A stretch of 21,962 nucleotides of DNA from Phil1 sp964600045 (GTDB lineage: Bacteria; Bacillota; Clostridia; Christensenellales; CAG-138), in NCBI GenBank assembly GCA_964600045.1, contig CAZRHS010000027.1:1-21962 (forward strand), in the 5' to 3' direction. A program made the position numbers and the translations under genes. Positions 21,141-21,962 of the stretch are shown here, in pieces. Each line of letters starts with the position of its first letter. Within the stretch, counting starts at the first letter, position 1. The notes beneath the pieces are model-generated. The model had not been told where the DNA came from. It ran no database searches and was given only the letters and a program-made list of their open reading frames with translations.

Positions 21141-21875
21141 TTACTCAATGTATCCTTCGGCCCTTAATGTGTCATAATCCGTGGGGTCTATCCTAAGGCC
21201 GTTTCGGTCGGGAATATCGTCGCTTGTTGTGCCAAGGGGTGAGCCGTTTACTATTTTAAGTATGGTTCCCTCCGGGCAGTTTTCGTATATGAACTTGCTT
21301 GCTTCCGTAACCATTCTAAGGCATCCGCCCGTGGATTCAAGGCCTATGCCGTGGTCGCCGTTATAATACTTGGGCCACATCTGGGTGGGGTCGCTTGTCG
21401 CGTAAAGCGGGGAGTGTATATACAGCCTGCCCTCGTAGCGCGTGGCGTACTGAACGGTACCGCCGTCGGGGAAATCGTGCCAGCGCTCGCGTACTTCGTC
21501 TCCGCCTAAAACGTATGTGCCCGCGGGGGTTTTGTTTCCGCCGTGCGCTATGCGGTAGGTTTTGTAGACCTTAGTGTATTCTCCGTTTTCGTCCTTTTCG
21601 TATATCGTAAGCGTGAAGGAGCCCTTTTCAACGTATAAATAATACGGCAGTCCGTCGTCCGGAGTGGGCGAGGGGGTGGGTTCCTCGGTGGGTTCGGGTG
21701 TGGGCTCGGGCGTAGCTTCCGGGGTAATCGCTATGGTGGGTTCCGCCGTGCGCTCGGGTACGGACACTATCTCGTCCGTGCTTACGTTTTCGCTTGTTAC
21801 CGCCGCGTTGCAGCCAAGCGTGAATAAAAGCATTATCAAAGCAAGGGCCGCCAAAAGCCGCTTGATGTATTTCAA
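21141..21875 (-). CDS. L,D-transpeptidase (YkuD family) lipoprotein
   Basis: A 244-residue lipid-anchored enzyme that would form 3-3 cross-links in peptidoglycan outside the membrane. Order: signal peptide with lipobox TLGC (Cys 22), Thr/Pro/Glu stalk (about 40-74), then the YkuD domain. The catalytic Cys 185 is in ESTGGCLRM and the presumed His 154 in LYIHSPLY. The SHGC of classical YkuD reads STGGC, as in Clostridia versions, and the His-to-Cys distance (31) is longer than usual. I start at the TTG complement 21873-21875 (MKYIKRLLAAL), which has GGAGG nine bases before it. The TTG at 21905 lies upstream of that site. It is the first gene of the envelope operon, behind the promoter at 21923-21952. 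Confidence 0.9.
   Translation of the reverse strand: MKYIKRLLAALALIMLLFTLGCNAAVTSENVSTDEIVSVPERTAEPTIAITPEATPEPTPEPTEEPTPSPTPDDGLPYYLYVEKGSFTLTIYEKDENGEYTKVYKTYRIAHGGNKTPAGTYVLGGDEVRERWHDFPDGGTVQYATRYEGRLYIHSPLYATSDPTQMWPKYYNGDHGIGLESTGGCLRMVTEASKFIYENCPEGTILKIVNGSPLGTTSDDIPDRNGLRIDPTDYDTLRAEGYIE
21660..21725 (-). repeat. PTPEP stalk repeat of the L,D-transpeptidase
   Basis: About 22 residues of Thr-Pro-Glu/Ser units between lipobox and YkuD domain. It matches the stalk of the next gene (20896-20946), including a shared TAEPT lead-in. Confidence 0.8.
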
Positions 21876-21899
21876 ATTCGTTCGCCTCCGCTGTATTGT

Positions 21900-21914
21900 G
21901 GTCAAAAAAAGACC
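21900..21914 (-). promoter_or_regulatory. Hairpin at the very start of the envelope operon transcript
   Basis: On the minus strand GGTC, seven T, GACC. It begins within a few bases of the expected transcription start (about 21916), so the RNA would open with a small hairpin with a U-rich loop. Confidence 0.4.
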
Positions 21915-21922
21915 TGTACGCT

Positions 21923-21952
21923 ATTATACAGCATACAAGCCCGCTTTGTCAT
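21923..21952 (-). promoter_or_regulatory. Promoter of the five-gene envelope operon
   Basis: On the minus strand ATGACA (complement 21947-21952), 18 bases, perfect TATAAT (complement 21923-21928). The next upstream gene lies outside the window, so further control elements may be missing. Confidence 0.6.
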
Positions 21953-21962
21953 CAGTATTAAG

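Noticed and set aside
20107..21177. 356-residue plus-strand ORF opposite the M15 peptidase
   Set aside because: The opposite strand carries intact lipobox, zinc-ligand and SH3-like motifs; this ORF has none.
20896..21725. CRISPR-like or satellite repeats in the GC-rich stretches
   Set aside because: They are in-frame codons for PTPEP stalks without spacers of constant length.

Overview
The window looks like chromosomal DNA of a Gram-positive, gut-type Clostridia bacterium (Oscillospirales/Christensenellales-like; this is inference). The evidence is strong AGGAGG ribosome sites, frequent GTG and TTG starts, the rpsF-ssb-rpsR order, and Clostridia-typical families: DUF5711 next to CvpA, an EFR1-type flavodoxin/ferredoxin, a 4-Cys TSCPD protein and DHHW/MBOAT acylation genes. 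From about 1.86 kb onward isoleucine is written mostly as ATA. The metA-metY end uses ATC/ATT instead, so there is a compositional break near 1.77-1.86 kb. I saw no rRNA, tRNA, CRISPR array, transposase or phage gene.

Layout. 1-1.7 kb (minus): metY then metA (cut by the window edge), methionine synthesis by O-acetylhomoserine and direct sulfhydrylation. 1.8-7.0 kb (minus): a probable long transcript of lipid kinase, DUF5711 protein, CvpA-like protein, rRNA-type methyltransferase, TSCPD protein, flavodoxin/ferredoxin and an 89-residue unknown. Its promoter carries a palindrome filling the -35/-10 spacer. 7.0-7.7 kb (minus): a RelB/DinJ-YoeB toxin-antitoxin pair with its own operator and terminator. 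7.7-8.7 kb (minus): a CcdA/DsbD-type thiol-electron membrane carrier and a small glycine-rich membrane protein. 8.7-10.1 kb (plus): rpsF-ssb-rpsR, with two look-alike promoters and a perfect palindromic terminator. 10.1-13.2 kb: an AAA/DUF4143 ATPase behind two 26-bp hairpin repeats, an RluA-type pseudouridine synthase overlapping it tail to tail, and an ABC-type ATPase. 13.2-16.7 kb: two divergent MATE exporters around a small secreted/membrane protein.

16.7-21.9 kb (minus) is the most interesting part: a tight five-gene envelope operon. It encodes an L,D-transpeptidase lipoprotein, a VanX-like M15 D,D-peptidase lipoprotein, a small lipoprotein of unknown role, an AlgI-like MBOAT acyltransferase and a DHHW/AlgX-like SGNH protein. 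The D,D-peptidase could make the tetrapeptide donors that the L,D-transpeptidase needs, and the MBOAT/DHHW pair could O-acetylate a surface polymer. One transcript would then couple 3-3 cross-linking with envelope acylation. The first two enzymes carry nearly the same Thr/Pro/Glu stalk behind their lipobox.

Genes cover nearly everything. No gene-free stretch exceeds about 240 bases, and those at 1632-1860, 8679-8910, 9958-10199, 14576-14814 and 15037-15239 are described through their promoters, terminators and repeats. Family assignments rest on motifs read by eye; no search was run.
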